Part shown: positions 22,619-34,284 of the stretch, piece after piece
How positions within the stretch are numbered: the stretch's first letter is position 1
How the letters are laid out: the number at the start of each line of letters is the position of its first letter
Assembly: GCA_033557465.1 (NCBI GenBank)
Contig: CM066033.1
Span: 911,302,808-911,366,807 of the forward strand
Direction of reading: 5' to 3'
DNA: 64,000 bases
Source: Ichthyophis bannanicus
Taxonomy: Eukaryota > Chordata > Amphibia > Gymnophiona > Ichthyophiidae
The notes under the pieces: model-generated
What the model saw: only the letters and a program-made list of their open reading frames with translations
Told to the model about the DNA's origin: nothing
Database searches by the model: none
Position numbers and translations under genes: made by a program

Positions 22619-23871
22619 GGGCATGTTTACTAAAGTGTGGTAAGTATTTGCACTTACAGCACATTAGGAGCAATAGCTAATGAGCAGTAAGTGCAAAGGC
22701 TGTGTACCAACTGTCAGGGGTGTGGTAACGAATATCCTGTAGTTAGCACGTAGGGCACACACCCTATGAGCATGCTTTATATGCATTGTCAGATAGCACT
22801 GGTGCACCGATGCATGCAACGTGGACTCCAGTGCTGCTCAAACCACATCTCAAAAAAAGAAATCATGGCCAGTCGTCCCCTGATCACCAAACCATCCTGT
22901 CATCTCTCTGAACCCTGACAACCATTCCAAGCCCCAGCCCAGTCCAGTCCCCCCTCTGATCCAAATGCCCCAATCCAAGCCCCCCCCCCAATGATCAGAA
23001 CACCCAATCCCCTCCCTCCAAGATCAAAACCCTCCCCAATCAGAATCCCCTGATCTGATCCCTCCCCAAGATCAGAACCCTCCCCAAGATCATCCTCTCA
23101 AGATCAGAAGCCCCATCCAATCCCCCTAATCAAACACCACCCTTAGCTCAAGACTCAATCTATCCTTCTCAAAATCCCCCATCACCCCCAAATAAGTCAG
23201 ATTGCCAATAGCTGGTGGTGGTACTTTGAGATTACTTCTAGTGGTCAGATCTGACATTTTGAACCTGGGTGGCATTGAGGCAGGAGTAGAGGAGGATCTC
23301 TCTTACCCCATCCATGAGACTGCCAGGGATATCTTGGGTAAGTTCATTGAGGGGGGTCAAAGTAGTGGCGGAGAAGGTTGGATCTTGAGCTAAAGGGGCA
23401 TTTGATGGAGGGGGATCAGATGGAGTGGTTCTGATCAATGGGGGAATTGGCATGGAGTGTTGGAGTTCAGAGCAGGGAGAATAGGGCTTGGTGATTTGGG
23501 GTGTTGACTTGCTATGATTTTTTTTTTGTTGACATTTGGTTTGGGCAGCAACCACACTACTTGACTGCTGGTAATGCAAGTACACTTAATGCAACCTCTT
23601 GAGAGATGTTAAGTGCACCCATGCTATCAGCAGTCCTGACAGCATGGAGCAATGTACCACGTGTTAATTGTCAGCACTGACCACACACTCTCTCTCTCTA
23701 GCCATAACTGGCCCCTTTCTTGCCCCCCACCCACACTAAGCCACATGGTAAAAGTCACATGCTAAGTGCTATTTGTAGCATGCCGTAGCCATTATCATGG
23801 GCCTGTGCTAATAGTTAGCGCACGCTAAAACCCATGCTAGCTGCTTAGTGCACTTTCGTAAACATCCTTCA
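22619..23871. mobile_element. 1.25-kb element with TTTACTAAAG inverted ends
   Basis: The left end reads GGGCATGTTTACTAAAGTG and the right end CACTTTCGTAAACATCC, imperfect inverse copies. Further inside, TAGCRNNTAGCAC-like motifs recur inverted. The interior has a degenerate AAGATCAGAACCCTCCCC-type tandem array at about 22880-23180. No coding capacity. Similar TTTACTAAA ends recur at 37777-37843 and 53341-56993. Confidence 0.45.
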
Positions 23872-24064
23872 TGCACATTGCTTTGGAGGATAATTTACAT
23901 TGAATTGATTTTGTGTGCACTAAATTACTTAAGGCCTTCTAGTGAATTGAGTGTATGCTAACAAATGCACATCCATAATACACATCCTCTTAGCTAAACA
24001 ATTGGTCTTTCAGCTGTCACAAAGTTGGTAAGGTGCAAGTTCTATGATGGTCTTTGAAAGAAAA

Positions 24065-24400
24065 AGCACAGTTACTTACCTGTAACAGGTGATCTCTGGG
24101 AACAGCAGGAATAAGTCTTCACATATGGGTACATCGGTACCGACGGAGTCTGTGCGGGAACGCTCCCCAGCGTCCAATCAGAACGCTTTTGGAAGCATCC
24201 CAACACGCCTGCGTGCTGCCTTCCCGCCTTTCCCAACTGCCTCTCCTCAGTTAAGTTTGAAAGCTGAGGCAAAGAGAGAGAGCAAGAAAGGGAAAGATGG
24301 AGAAAGAGAAATAGCAACTCCTAGGGGAGGTGGGTGGGTTGTGAAGACTTATTCCTGCTGTTCCCAGAGATCACCTGTTACAGGTAAGTAACTGTGCTAT
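24065..24400. repeat. DIRS-A left terminus: 57-bp inverted repeat
   Basis: Sequence from AGCACAGTTACTTACCTG (24065) through the terminal repeat is matched almost perfectly, inverted, by 24342-24400. The palindrome ACCTGTAACAGGT sits in the left copy and its complement ACCTGTTACAGGT in the right, where it continues as CAG|GTAAGT, a perfect 5' splice site. Equivalent structures occur in DIRS-B and DIRS-C. Confidence 0.85.
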
Positions 24401-25789
24401 CTCCAGGAACAAGCAGGAATGAGTCTTCACATATGGGGACTCCCCAAGCTAAGATGCCTAGAGGGAGTCCTGGCATGTAGCGAATGTGGAGAGAGCCATG
24501 CTACTCCTCAGAACCTCAGGCATCTTGGGAATGGAGGATAGGAGTTGAATTATAGAAAAGGTGCTGTGGAACAGCTGGACTAGAACAGGACCTCTATGGA
24601 GGAGGATCCTGTATAGATGACTTTTGGTAGTAAAATATTGAATGCAATATTCTAATATGGACCTCCCTTGGTGGTATTGTAAAAGTCTATTGAGGTTCAT
24701 ATGGATCTATTAGAAGAGCCAGTAGAAGATCCTCAAGGGTTACCTCACTGTGAAGTAGAGGTAATAAACTGTAGGAACAACAATTGGAGGTCAGAACCCA
24801 TCAGGGTGAGAGATAGCCCCAGGGGAAAATGGGGTAGTACAATGAGGTAGGGCTTCAGCGGGACACACAGAAGGTGCTGTTAGACAAAGCTTAAGCCCTT
24901 TTGGTCTAAGAACAGCACAATGCTAGGACCAAAAGGAAAATGAGTCTGACCGATTTGGACTGACAAAAGAAATAGCCCCTGTGGGAGGGAAGGGGTTTGG
25001 AGACCCCTATATCTGATCCTAAAGTAAGGACAGACTTATGAAGCGTTACAGCTTTAGATTAACTGAAATCTGCTATGTCTTTCCAAATGAGGTGAATTAG
25101 GAAAGAAAAGGTACCTGGAAAGCTTCAGAAGTACCTAAACCTGAAAGGTTATGGTAACAGAGACAAAAAATTTGTTAATTACCACAGGGAGTGGTTATAT
25201 GTGTAGAACCCTAAGCATGCTGGCACAGCATTGATAGGGGTAGTGCACATCTGTCAGAGTCATATAGGAATATATAGATATATGAACCTAGACAGAGAGA
25301 TAGATAAGTACATAGGTACCTATCTACCTAGAAGATATATCTCGACAGGAGTATATATGTATATATACTGTCATGAGGCGTCTGTCAATACAGATGAGTG
25401 TTTAAAAAGAAATCTTGTTTCTTTTAAGGAACTAGGTGTGCAATTACCCCCAGGCACAGCTAGAGGGAGCAGGAACAGACATTCGGGAGTTAATGAGCCT
25501 GGGAACTCTGATGACTTGCACTGGAAGTGAACCCGGAAGTCATTCCAAGGAGTTTGCTTTATAAATCAGAACAGAATGCTTGTAGAGCAGAGAAGGCTGA
25601 GAGGCACCGAGAGAAGGCTGAGAGCACCAAGAGAAGGCTGGGAAGTACCCTGAGAAGGCTGGGAAACACCAAGAGAAGGCAGAGAAGACTGAGAGGAACC
25701 TGAGAAGGAACAGACTTCACAAGGCTGGGAGCCAGAAGGCCCAAACTGACCCTGCTGCACAAGGGAAGTTTGCTAGAGCCAGTTCTAAG

Positions 25790-26364
25790 GTGAGAGTGCC
25801 TGCCACGCCCTGTTCTTACAGTCTGCCTGAATCCAGAACAGAGAGACAGAAGCCAAGAACCAGGGAGAAGGGTTCTGAGAAGAGCTTACAATCTCTGAAG
25901 GATTATTATCAAGTTTTACCAGGTCAGAGAGGAAAGCACTTTTATGGTCAGCTGGAGTTCTTACCCAGAGAGAGAGGGGAATCCAGGACAAGTTTTACTC
26001 AACTGCCCAGAAGCACGGCTATATCCAATGCTGGCAGGCAGAGGCTCTGCTACCAAAGGAAAGTGACTGGAGGAGAAAACACTGTTGGTTCCAATGCGTC
26101 CAAATCCAGGTATGAATCACTAACCAATGACTGTGAATACTGTGCTCCTAAAAGCTCTGATAAAACCCGTGCCCCTTGTGTGAGGGAAAAGAAACCAGAT
26201 TGGTTTAATCAAATTCCTGCAGCCTTGAGAACCCCTGGCTATGGGAAGCCAGACCCCAGAGTCCTAACCTACAAGTCTGGGTCAGACAGGGACAGTGAAT
26301 ATTCCTCTACTGAGTATAGCGAAGGAGATTCTATGGAAATTGAATACCCAAATACTGTTCCCTT
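25790..26364 (+). other. Unexplained open frame inside the solo LTR
   Basis: About 192 codons without a stop, rich in Arg, Ser, Glu and Lys, no ATG at the start (the frame opens at GTG inside an AAGGTGAGAG context that resembles a splice donor). It is cut by the hAT at 26365. Past the element and one target duplication the same frame continues about 22 codons to a stop near 29254. I recognise no family. It could be a chance frame, or an accessory frame of the parent retrovirus such as those that some retroviral LTRs contain. Confidence 0.25.
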
Positions 26365-27339
26365 CAGGGGCGGCCCAAGGTGGGTGCGGGGCCATGTGCG
26401 GAGACTCGGTGCGGGGCCTCATTTGCATAAGTGGCCTTATTTGCATACATATTTGCATAATGTTACCAAACACTAACTTTTAGTAAACATGTCTCTTAAT
26501 GAGTGTATGGATAAAGAAAGACTAAAAGATTTCTACATTACTATAATCCAGTGCCAACCGCCAGGCACATTAGGAACTACTACAAACGCTGCCCATTTAG
26601 AACCCATAGCAAACCCGCTGTATCCTGACAGCATTACCAGGACTCACAAAGCTCCAGACCCTACCTATCAAAAGGAAACACTGCAAATATTAAACCAGTA
26701 CATTTCAGAGAATACTGGGGAAAGAGAACAAGTGGCAATGTCAAATAGGAATTACATAAACAGAATACCTCAGCTCAGTTACACATGCAGAACATAGACC
26801 ATCACCAAACAAGGAATCGCAATTAAGAAACAGGAAGGCAATAATTAAACTGGGAACCCCAAAAGCCAAACTTGGAATGTACAAGAACACTGTAGAAATA
26901 AAACTATAAATCAATTTCCTCTTGTACCAAACAAAGCGCAGACGTTAATGATGCACATTTCCCAGAGCTTTCATATTCCAGTTAATAAATTCAAAATAAA
27001 GAGATATTTCTACCTTTTGTGCATTTTTTTTCAGTTGCAATTGCTCCAGCCACTTTCTTCTGGTTTCTTCATGTTTTCTGCTAACTCTCCATCGTCTGCT
27101 GTCCATTTGTCCTTTCTTCTCTCTTCTAGTTTTCTTTCCATCCTCTCTCTCTACATCTGCTTTAACATACTAATCTTTCTCCTTTTGCTCTTTCCTCATT
27201 CTTCTTTCATCCACACAAATTTTACCCCTCCATCCTCAATCCCCACTTACTCTCCCAATACCCGGCCAATTGTAGATTTTTCATCCCTCCCACACAAAAT
27301 ATTTTTCCCCTCTCCATTTTACTCTCCCAGCCCCATCCC

Positions 27340-28660
27340 ATTCTAATCCTCCCCCAACATCAGCTCCCTTCTAGTTCCAGTCTCACCCAGCATCCATTCC
27401 CTTCTAGTCCCTGCATCAGCCCATTTCCAGTCCTAGCCCCCCATCAACCCATTTCCAGTCCTAGCTCCCCCATCCATTTTCAGTCTGAGTCCCTTCATCA
27501 GCTCATTTCCAGTCCTAGCCCCCCATCAGCCCATTTCTAGTCATTTCCTAGCCCCACCATCAGCCCATGTCAAATCCTAGCTCCCCTCCACTCAGCCCAA
27601 TTCCAGTCCAAGCCCCCCCATGAGCCTACTTCCAGTTCTAGCCCCTCCATGAGTCCATTTCAATTCAAGCCCCCACCACAGCCCATTTCCAATCTTAGCT
27701 CCCCCCAACAGCCCATTTCCAGTCCTATCCTAGCTGCTCCATCAGCCCATTTTCAGTCCTAGCTCCCTTCCCTCACAGCCCATTTCCATTCCAAGCTCCC
27801 TCCCCATCAGCTATTTGCAGTTCAAGCCTCCCCGTCCACTCAGTCCATTTCCAGTCATAGCAATCCCCCAACCCATTACCAGTCCTAGCCCCCCATCAAC
27901 CCATTTTCAGTTTAAGCCTCCCCTATAACCCATTACCAGTCCTAACCCCCCCATCAGCCCACTTCCAGTCTTAACCCCATCAGCCCATTTCCAGTCAGCC
28001 CCCCATAGCCCATTGCCAGTCCTAACCCCCCCCATCAGCCCACAGCCCATTACCAGTCCTAACCACATCAGCCCACCTCAAGTCCTAACCCCTCCCCATC
28101 AGCCCATTTCCTGTCCTAGCGCCCCCATAGCCCATTAGCAGTCCTAACCCCCCCATAGCCCATTAGCAATCCTAACCCCCCATCACCCTATTTCCAGACA
28201 GCCCCCATCAGCCCACAGCCCATTACCAGTCTTAACCACCCCCCCAGCCCATTTCCAGTCCTAACCCCCCATCACCCCATTTCCAGTCAGCCTCCATCAA
28301 TCCCCAGCCCATTTCCAGTCCTAACCCCCCCATCACCCCATTTCCAGTCCTAACCCCCCCATCACCCCATTTCCAGACAGCCTCCATCAGCCCCCAGCCC
28401 ATTACCAGTCTTAACCCCCCCCAGCCCATTTCCAGTCCTACCCCCCCAGCCCATTTCCAGTCATAACCCCCCTCACCCCATTTCCAGACAGCCTCCATCA
28501 GCCCCAGCCCATTAGCAGTCTTAACCCCCCTAGCCCATTTCCAGTCCTAACACCCCCCCCAGCCCATTTCCAGTCCTAACACCCCATCACCCCATTTCCA
28601 GACAGCCTCCATCAGCCCCCCAGCCCATTACCAGTCTTAACCCCCCCTCCCCTTCCCTTC
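27340..28660. repeat. Minisatellite, about 25-35-bp units
   Basis: Degenerate tandem units built on CCCATTTCCAGTCCTA followed by a variable run of C and CATCAG. Higher-order groups appear between 28180 and 28640, where CAGACAGCCTCCATCAGCCC recurs about every 100-110 bases. The pyrimidine-rich plus strand produces spurious Trp/Gly-rich frames on the minus strand. Confidence 0.9.
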
Positions 28661-28693
28661 CCTTCCCTTCTGGCAAATTTAAAAAAAAAAAAA

Positions 28694-29062
28694 CCTGGCT
28701 CTAGCTGCTGCCGCTGCCGCGTCCGTCGCAGCAGCGGCAGAATGGAGTGTCCCGCGAGGCCCCCTCTCCTCGTTGAGCCCTCTGCAAGGGCTTTCAGATT
28801 CGCGAAGGGAGAGTGCTCCCTCGCGTCTCTGTAAAGCCCGCAGGGGCTAATGGGAAATTTCCCATCAGCCCCTCGCGTCTAAAGGGGCAGATGGGAAATT
28901 TCCCATTAGCCCCTGCGGGCTTTACAGAGACGCGAGGGAGCACTCTCCCTTCGCGAATCTGAAAGCCCTTGCAGAGGGCTCAACGAGGAGAAGGGGCCCC
29001 GCGGGACACTCCATTCTGCCGCTGCTGCGACGGACGCGGCAGCGGTAGCAGCCAGAGACAGG
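28694..29062. repeat. Near-perfect 172-bp inverted repeat (hairpin)
   Basis: Left arm 28694-28865, loop of 25 bases, right arm 28891-29062. I count about five mismatches across 172 bases. The arms begin CCTGKCTCT and end in the self-palindrome ATGGGAAATTTCCCAT. A/T tracts outside both arms extend the pairing. The arms are GC-rich, unlike the flanks. Confidence 0.93.
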
Positions 29063-29659
29063 TTTTTTTTTTTAATGTAATTTAAAAAAAAAAAGCAGAA
29101 TGTTCTTTGCGCGGGGCCCCCTGAAACGCGGGGCCCTGTGCAAAAAACATTCTTGCTCAATGGACGGGCCGGCCCTGGTTCCCTTATCTCTGCCAGAACT
29201 TATGGAATGTGACTTGTGCACGGCCTCAGCTCCAGAGTCTGTGTGCTCTGTATAGTGAAGAAGAATTAATGAAATTTAATGGCTGTTTTCTTGTACTGAA
29301 TTCCGGTAGTGAAGCCTGCCTTAATTGTGAAGCAACAATTAAGCAACTATTGTAAATACTGGTACCTTTTTGACATAAAGGACTTTCTGTTTTCAATGAT
29401 TATCTCTTATGTTGAACCTTTGCATTTAACGGGGAATAAAAAGCCTTATTTCCTTCCACCTGGTCTCATTAATGAGTGCTCCTAGGTAGTTGGAATCTGT
29501 GAGGTCACTTCTCTCAACTACGCCGAGTGAACTTACATTCCCTGGACTGCCTAGTATAATCTTTGCCCGGGGTCACCCCAACATTCTTAAGGCGTAGACG
29601 GGGCAGCCCTGCGACAATACATATACATATATAAACAGATATACTTAGGCGGAAGATAC

Positions 29660-29705
29660 AGAGATATAGATAAATATATATATATAATATATATATATAT
29701 ATATA

Positions 29706-29749
<44 letters not shown>

Positions 29750-29770
29750 TATGTAATATATATATGTATA
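29660..29770. repeat. AT microsatellite
   Basis: TA repeats with TGTATA interruptions. A related AT tract at 25330-25368 on the other side of the LTR element was continuous with it before that insertion. Confidence 0.85.
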
Positions 29771-31261
29771 TAAATCTGTAGACATATAGATACAGGTCTC
29801 CATGTGGGTAGATGGAGACATGGCTATATAACTAGATCCCCACAGGGATATGGGAATAGAGAGAAGATTCATCTGATAGCAAGAAGGGAGGTACCTGCTT
29901 GAATAGATGTATAGAGCATCTTCTTTCCCTGGTTATAATTGACAGAGTCAGAGGAATGGTCTCCCTGACAAAGAGGAGTCTAGATTCCTTTAAGAATTCG
30001 AGCTCTTGAATAACCAGGATGTCCTACGTGAAAAATGCAGAGGATAGCTTCAGTCTGCAGGCAGCAAGTCCAGATCTCTCTAGAACTGCAGTATGAATAG
30101 ATAGAGGACGCCCTTCCCTCTTGCAGGATGAGGGCAAGATGGGTATCAGGCGTCCCTGAGCTGCAACTGAAAGAAAACTATCCCTGGCGAGAAGACCAAA
30201 GGAGATATGGACCAAGCCAGGGAATTGGCCATTCCTTAGGTTTTCACGTGATGTAAGGCCTGTGTCTTCTGTCTCGAAAAGAGATTTTAGATGAGATGGT
30301 AAGGGTAGGGAAAACCCTACCAGTCATGGGAACATGATTGGGTGAACCTCTCCTAACCATCTAGGCTTATCTGCTAGACAAGATACTAATGCTCTCTAGC
30401 AAGGGTCCACAGTGCAAAGCTACTCTGTAGAGTTGCAGAGAGCATGTTAGAGGTTGGTTAGAAGAAAAAACTTGCTGCTCAAAGCCAGTAGGTTACATAA
30501 ACTATTCTGCCAAAAACAAGGGAATTGGAGATGGCGAAGAATAGAAGTCAACCAACAAATCTGCAATGATAGGGTTTTCCAAAAGGGTTGATAACCTGTT
30601 TTGGGTCTACCAGTGAGGCTAGAAGGATTGCTAGTGGAGGACAAACCCTGGTTGTGTGGAGAACATAACCAGTGGGTTGACCACTAGGAATTGCTGCATT
30701 TTCAGCAACTATCAGAGCAGCAGGAAAAAACTTATTTTCCTATTGTTTTAGATTGGAAAAAGAAGTAACAGACATAAACAGAAGTGGTAAGACTTCCTTA
30801 TTGTCTGATAAGCTGCCCTAAAATAAGAATATGAACAAAAAAGGGGGGGGGGGGGGGAGACAACTCTGGAAGGAAAAACCCCTTTGTGGAATAGGTAGAG
30901 AACCATAGGGGCTTACCAGTGTAATAGAACCCTTCTTACAAACTGAATGTTGTAGTAAGAGGGGGGTAATACAGAGTTGAAGAGACTGACTATGTAAGAA
31001 GTCTCTGAAAGGTAAGATGATACATGCTAGTACAGGGGAAAAACTGTCTTTTGGATAGTTGTCACATCTCTTTCTCCCAGAAGGAGGAAGAGAAACTTGT
31101 TAACTATAGGCATGATCATCATAAAGACTCTTAGAGCAAAAAGAAAGGATGTCTCGTGAAGAGAGATCCATGAGAATTTAGGATGAAATTAGTGTAGATG
31201 CTTCAAGTGAAAAGAAGCAGACTGCAAACTGTAACCACCAAACACGAGATATAATAATGAT

Positions 31262-33321
31262 CTATCTGAAACCCTGCAACTGCTGGGTTTGCTGAACCTG
31301 TTGAGGTTGTGGTTTCTTTGGACCAGAGTGATGTTTCCCCTGTTTGGGAACATCTGTATGATGGGTAGAAGAGGGATAAAGCTTTTTCCCTTTAGGGGAA
31401 CAAAGTTTGTTAGAAAATTTCCTACCAACTGGGAAAGAGGAAGGCGTAGAACAACCTCTGGAAACAGCAATATCAGTGGTTAACTGAGCAACTTGGAGTA
31501 AAGACTCCTTGTTAAAAAGATTTTCTCCAGTGCAAGGAGTATTTCCCAGTCTTTCTTGTGCCCATTTGTCCAAATCTGAAACTTGGAGCCAGGCTTTACG
31601 TCGTGCCCCTATAGCTATAGCAGAAGTTCTGCTAACAGACTCAAAGGAGTCTAGGGAAGCACGAGTAAGGAACCCAGAGATATTTTTAACATGACTAACC
31701 AGTAAGGAATAGTCTGCTCTTTTGGGCTTTTGAAGAAAAGGGGTCAAAAGTAGTAATTTCTTTGTGACTTCTTCAAGAGATAATCCCATATAGAAAATAT
31801 ATGAGAGAGTTTTGCTGAAAGCATGGATGCCTGGAAGGTTTGGCGTCCAAAGGCATCTAAAGTCTTAGACTCACGACCTGGCGGATAAGAAGAGTGCTTT
31901 TTAGTACTCTTAATACGCTTCATTGCTGATTCCACAACAATGGAATGATGAGGAAGTTGAGTCTTTTGAAAACCTGGAGAGGGGGGCACCTTATATAGAA
32001 GATCAGTTGCCCTAGAAGGTGGGGGTACCGTTAAAGGAGCTTCCTACATTCGTAAGAGGAGATCCTGCAAGGACTGATGCAAAGGAAGCATGATGTTCTC
32101 CTTTGGGCTCCCGGGAATATACAGGGATTCTGTATTCCATGGTGCAGGATCCTGTCCAGGTATAGAAATGGTAAGTGATTTTGCCATATCAAGCAGAAAG
32201 GCTTGAAAAGAAAAATCCCCAGAGGGAAATCCCCTCGAAAGGGGAGGACAGGCTAGATCTGTTGAAGAACTAGCATTGGCACCCAAATTCAAAGGAGTAG
32301 AAGATCCTAAAGGGTGGAGTATGGGATCCTTAAAGGATGGTTGCCGGTACCGCAGGAGGTCGGGACCAGCAACAGTCGGTAGCGCATCATCCATGCTAGG
32401 GATCGATTCCAAACTCAGTACCGAGGGAAGCGAATTTGATGAAAGAATCATGGAAGGTACCGACAGCAATGGTAATGTGGATACCGGTACCGACTCCGGT
32501 ACCGTATCCAATACCGGTGGATGAAGGCCAGCCGGTGACAGCTCTAACGGTATCGAAGAAACCGAGAGTGCCGGACATGGATCATCGGAACCGTGCCTTC
32601 GGTACCATCCAGAGTCGGTACCAAGGTGAGTCGGTACCCAGTCCTCCAGACTGGAGATCGATTCTAGACTCGGCATCGAAGGAAGCGAGTCTATCAATGC
32701 ACATCTGGAGGGTACCGACGTCGGTACCGGTACCGGTATCGATACTGATACTGGAAGATCGGTCTGTAGCATATCCAACGGGCCCGTAGGTACCGAGGAT
32801 GCCAGACTATGATCCTTGGCGAGGAATGTTTCATCCAACACCATTGCCAATGCCGAGGTATTGGTACCGCTCGAAGCAGATGCCACCACCGAGCATGGCT
32901 CAGGTATGTTCGGAGAGGGGTGAACCTCAGGAACAACCTGAAACCCCACACAGGATTTGGAGGCCGAAGACTCCCACCGGGGTTTTAAAGCCAGTGTATT
33001 CTCGAGGGCAAGGCCAGAGGTATCTCTATGCTGTGCATGAGATCTACCACTCGAGGACTGGCTAGTCTTAACAGACTGTTTTTGGGTTACCTGATCCTGT
33101 GAAGAAGAAGGGGTGGTCGGTGCCCTGAAGTTGAATGGGGACCGTGTATCGAGGGGAACTCGATGCTGAAGACTTCTTCCAACTATACTGTTACAGGAGG
33201 GACACTCCAGAGGAAAATGGTCAGGACCCAAGCAGGGTAGACACCAGTTATGAGTGTCTAAAATAAATTTTGTACCGCCACAGTTTAAACATTTCTTAGG
33301 GATAGTGGCTGGTGCTTCCAT
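31262..33321 (-). pseudogene. DIRS-A gag-like protein
   Basis: Starts at ATG 33319-33321. The amino terminus has a Cys/His cluster, C-X2-C-X9-H-X2-C-X2-C-X4-H-X4-C-X2-C, with the same spacing in DIRS-B, so it is a probable zinc-binding nucleic-acid domain. A long Ser/Pro/Val-rich middle follows. A TAG at 32044-32046 interrupts the frame, which then continues to about 31744; the rest (31789-31262) reads in another frame and aligns with DIRS-B gag (VESAM and GENLF blocks) before ending in a Gln/Lys-rich tail. Confidence 0.75.
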
Positions 33322-33535
33322 GAGGAAAAAGGGGTAGGCCTAGCAGGCCGGAAAAAACCCGTCAGGCACTAAGAAGGAAAAAGTATTCCTTGTAAAGGAA
33401 TATGTTGAAGAAAAAAGAAAAGAAACACCGGCGGTGTCGGGGAAGGCAGCCGCGACCACAAGAAAACTAAAAAATAAAAGAAGAATTTTCTGCGGTGACA
33501 GAAGGACGTCCTGCCGGCTCCGCGGAAAAACAAAA

Positions 33536-33700
33536 ATTGAGGAGAGGCAGTTGGGAAAGGCGGGAAGGCAGCATGCAGGCATGTTGGGATGCTTCCAAAA
33601 GCGTTCTGATTGGACGCTGGGGAGCGTTCCCGTGCAGACTCCATCGGTACTGACGTACCCATATGTGAAGACTCATTCCTGCTTGTTCATGGAGATAGCT
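33536..33700. repeat. DIRS-A right terminal inverted repeat
   Basis: Reverse complement of the left end at 24110-24250, over 90 percent alike by eye, including the AGCGTCCAATCAGAACGC block. It ends at the TCATTCCTGCTTGTTCATGG outer motif. Confidence 0.85.
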
Positions 33701-33705
33701 TGTTT

Positions 33706-34284
33706 TACTTTGCTAGAGATGTAAGAATCAAGATCAGAGCGGCAGAAATACAAAGGTCAAATGCTCAGTCTCAATCATACTTTAAAAAATGTCTCTAGCA
33801 ACATACATGTATTTGGAGTCCATCTGACCATCAGAATTCACTGGGATTTCTGATGGCTTGGGGGGAACGTATTAGCCATTTTTGAGTATAACATATGTGT
33901 CAATATGAATGTAGGTATGTCTATAAGGTGAAAAGGCAGACAGACAAATAGTCCTTATTTGCTCTTTTCCTTTGGAAGGGATGGCTGGTCAAGAGATTAC
34001 ATATGCATGACTTTGTGTATGTAATCATGACACTAAGATAGATTCACATTTGGTTGGTTCTTCTTCTTCATACTCATGATTTAGTACAGACGACTTTGAA
34101 ATGTCACAAGAATGATGATATTAAACCATCCCACCAGCAGTGACATATAAATTTGGAAATAATAATCTGTTCAATCTACTGTCCAATGCTTACCCTCTGG
34201 GTGGTTCCAAGTTTAGTTATCTGTCTTAGGTCCTCTGCCTCATGTTCTTTTTCTTAATGATTGTCCTCTTTTCTGTGCTTCCAG
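33706..34284. other. Intron of CGREF1, no further feature seen
   Basis: Unique-looking AT-rich sequence between DIRS-A and the exon. A polypyrimidine tract precedes the acceptor at 34284. Confidence 0.5.

Larger units (their letters stand above)
26365..29177. mobile_element. 2.8-kb non-autonomous hAT element
   Basis: Ends CAGGGGCGGCCC and, inverted, CAGGGCCGGCCC. A perfect 8-bp duplication GTTCCCTT flanks it at 26357-26364 and 29178-29185. It holds a 102-codon ATG frame of unknown nature (26489-26797), a long minisatellite and a large hairpin, but no transposase that I can recognise. Confidence 0.9.
25369..29616 (+). mobile_element. Solo-LTR-like element (1.43 kb), split by a hAT
   Basis: Starts TGTCATGAGG and ends CTGCGACA, with ATAC duplicated at 25365-25368 and 29617-29620, inside an AT repeat. 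After removing the hAT and one duplication it is about 1,427 bases. TTTATAAAT near 25557 could be a TATA box and AATAAA at 29435-29440 a polyadenylation signal close to the right end, as in an LTR. A degenerate GAGAAGGCTGAGAG tandem repeat lies at 25590-25715. No internal retroviral genes, so a solo LTR is likelier than a full element. Confidence 0.6.
24065..33700 (-). mobile_element. DIRS-A, DIRS-type retrotransposon, gag only
   Basis: The left and right ends carry about 140-bp inverted repeats (24120-24250 against 33540-33700), and an internal complementary region lies at 24342-24440, the layout of DIRS elements that use a tyrosine recombinase. The minus strand keeps a gag-like gene (31262-33321). 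The 2.6 kb between gag and the internal region has no reverse transcriptase or recombinase frame. Without the LTR element at 25369-29616 its length is about 5.4 kb. Confidence 0.8.

Noticed and set aside
28232..28498. Trp/Gly-rich minus-strand open frame
   Set aside because: Direct product of the minisatellite unit, with no independent signal.
27340..28660. CRISPR-like regular repeats
   Set aside because: Units are contiguous and degenerate with no unique spacers, and the genome is a vertebrate's.
29645..29872. Tyr/Ile-rich frame
   Set aside because: Translation of the AT microsatellite.
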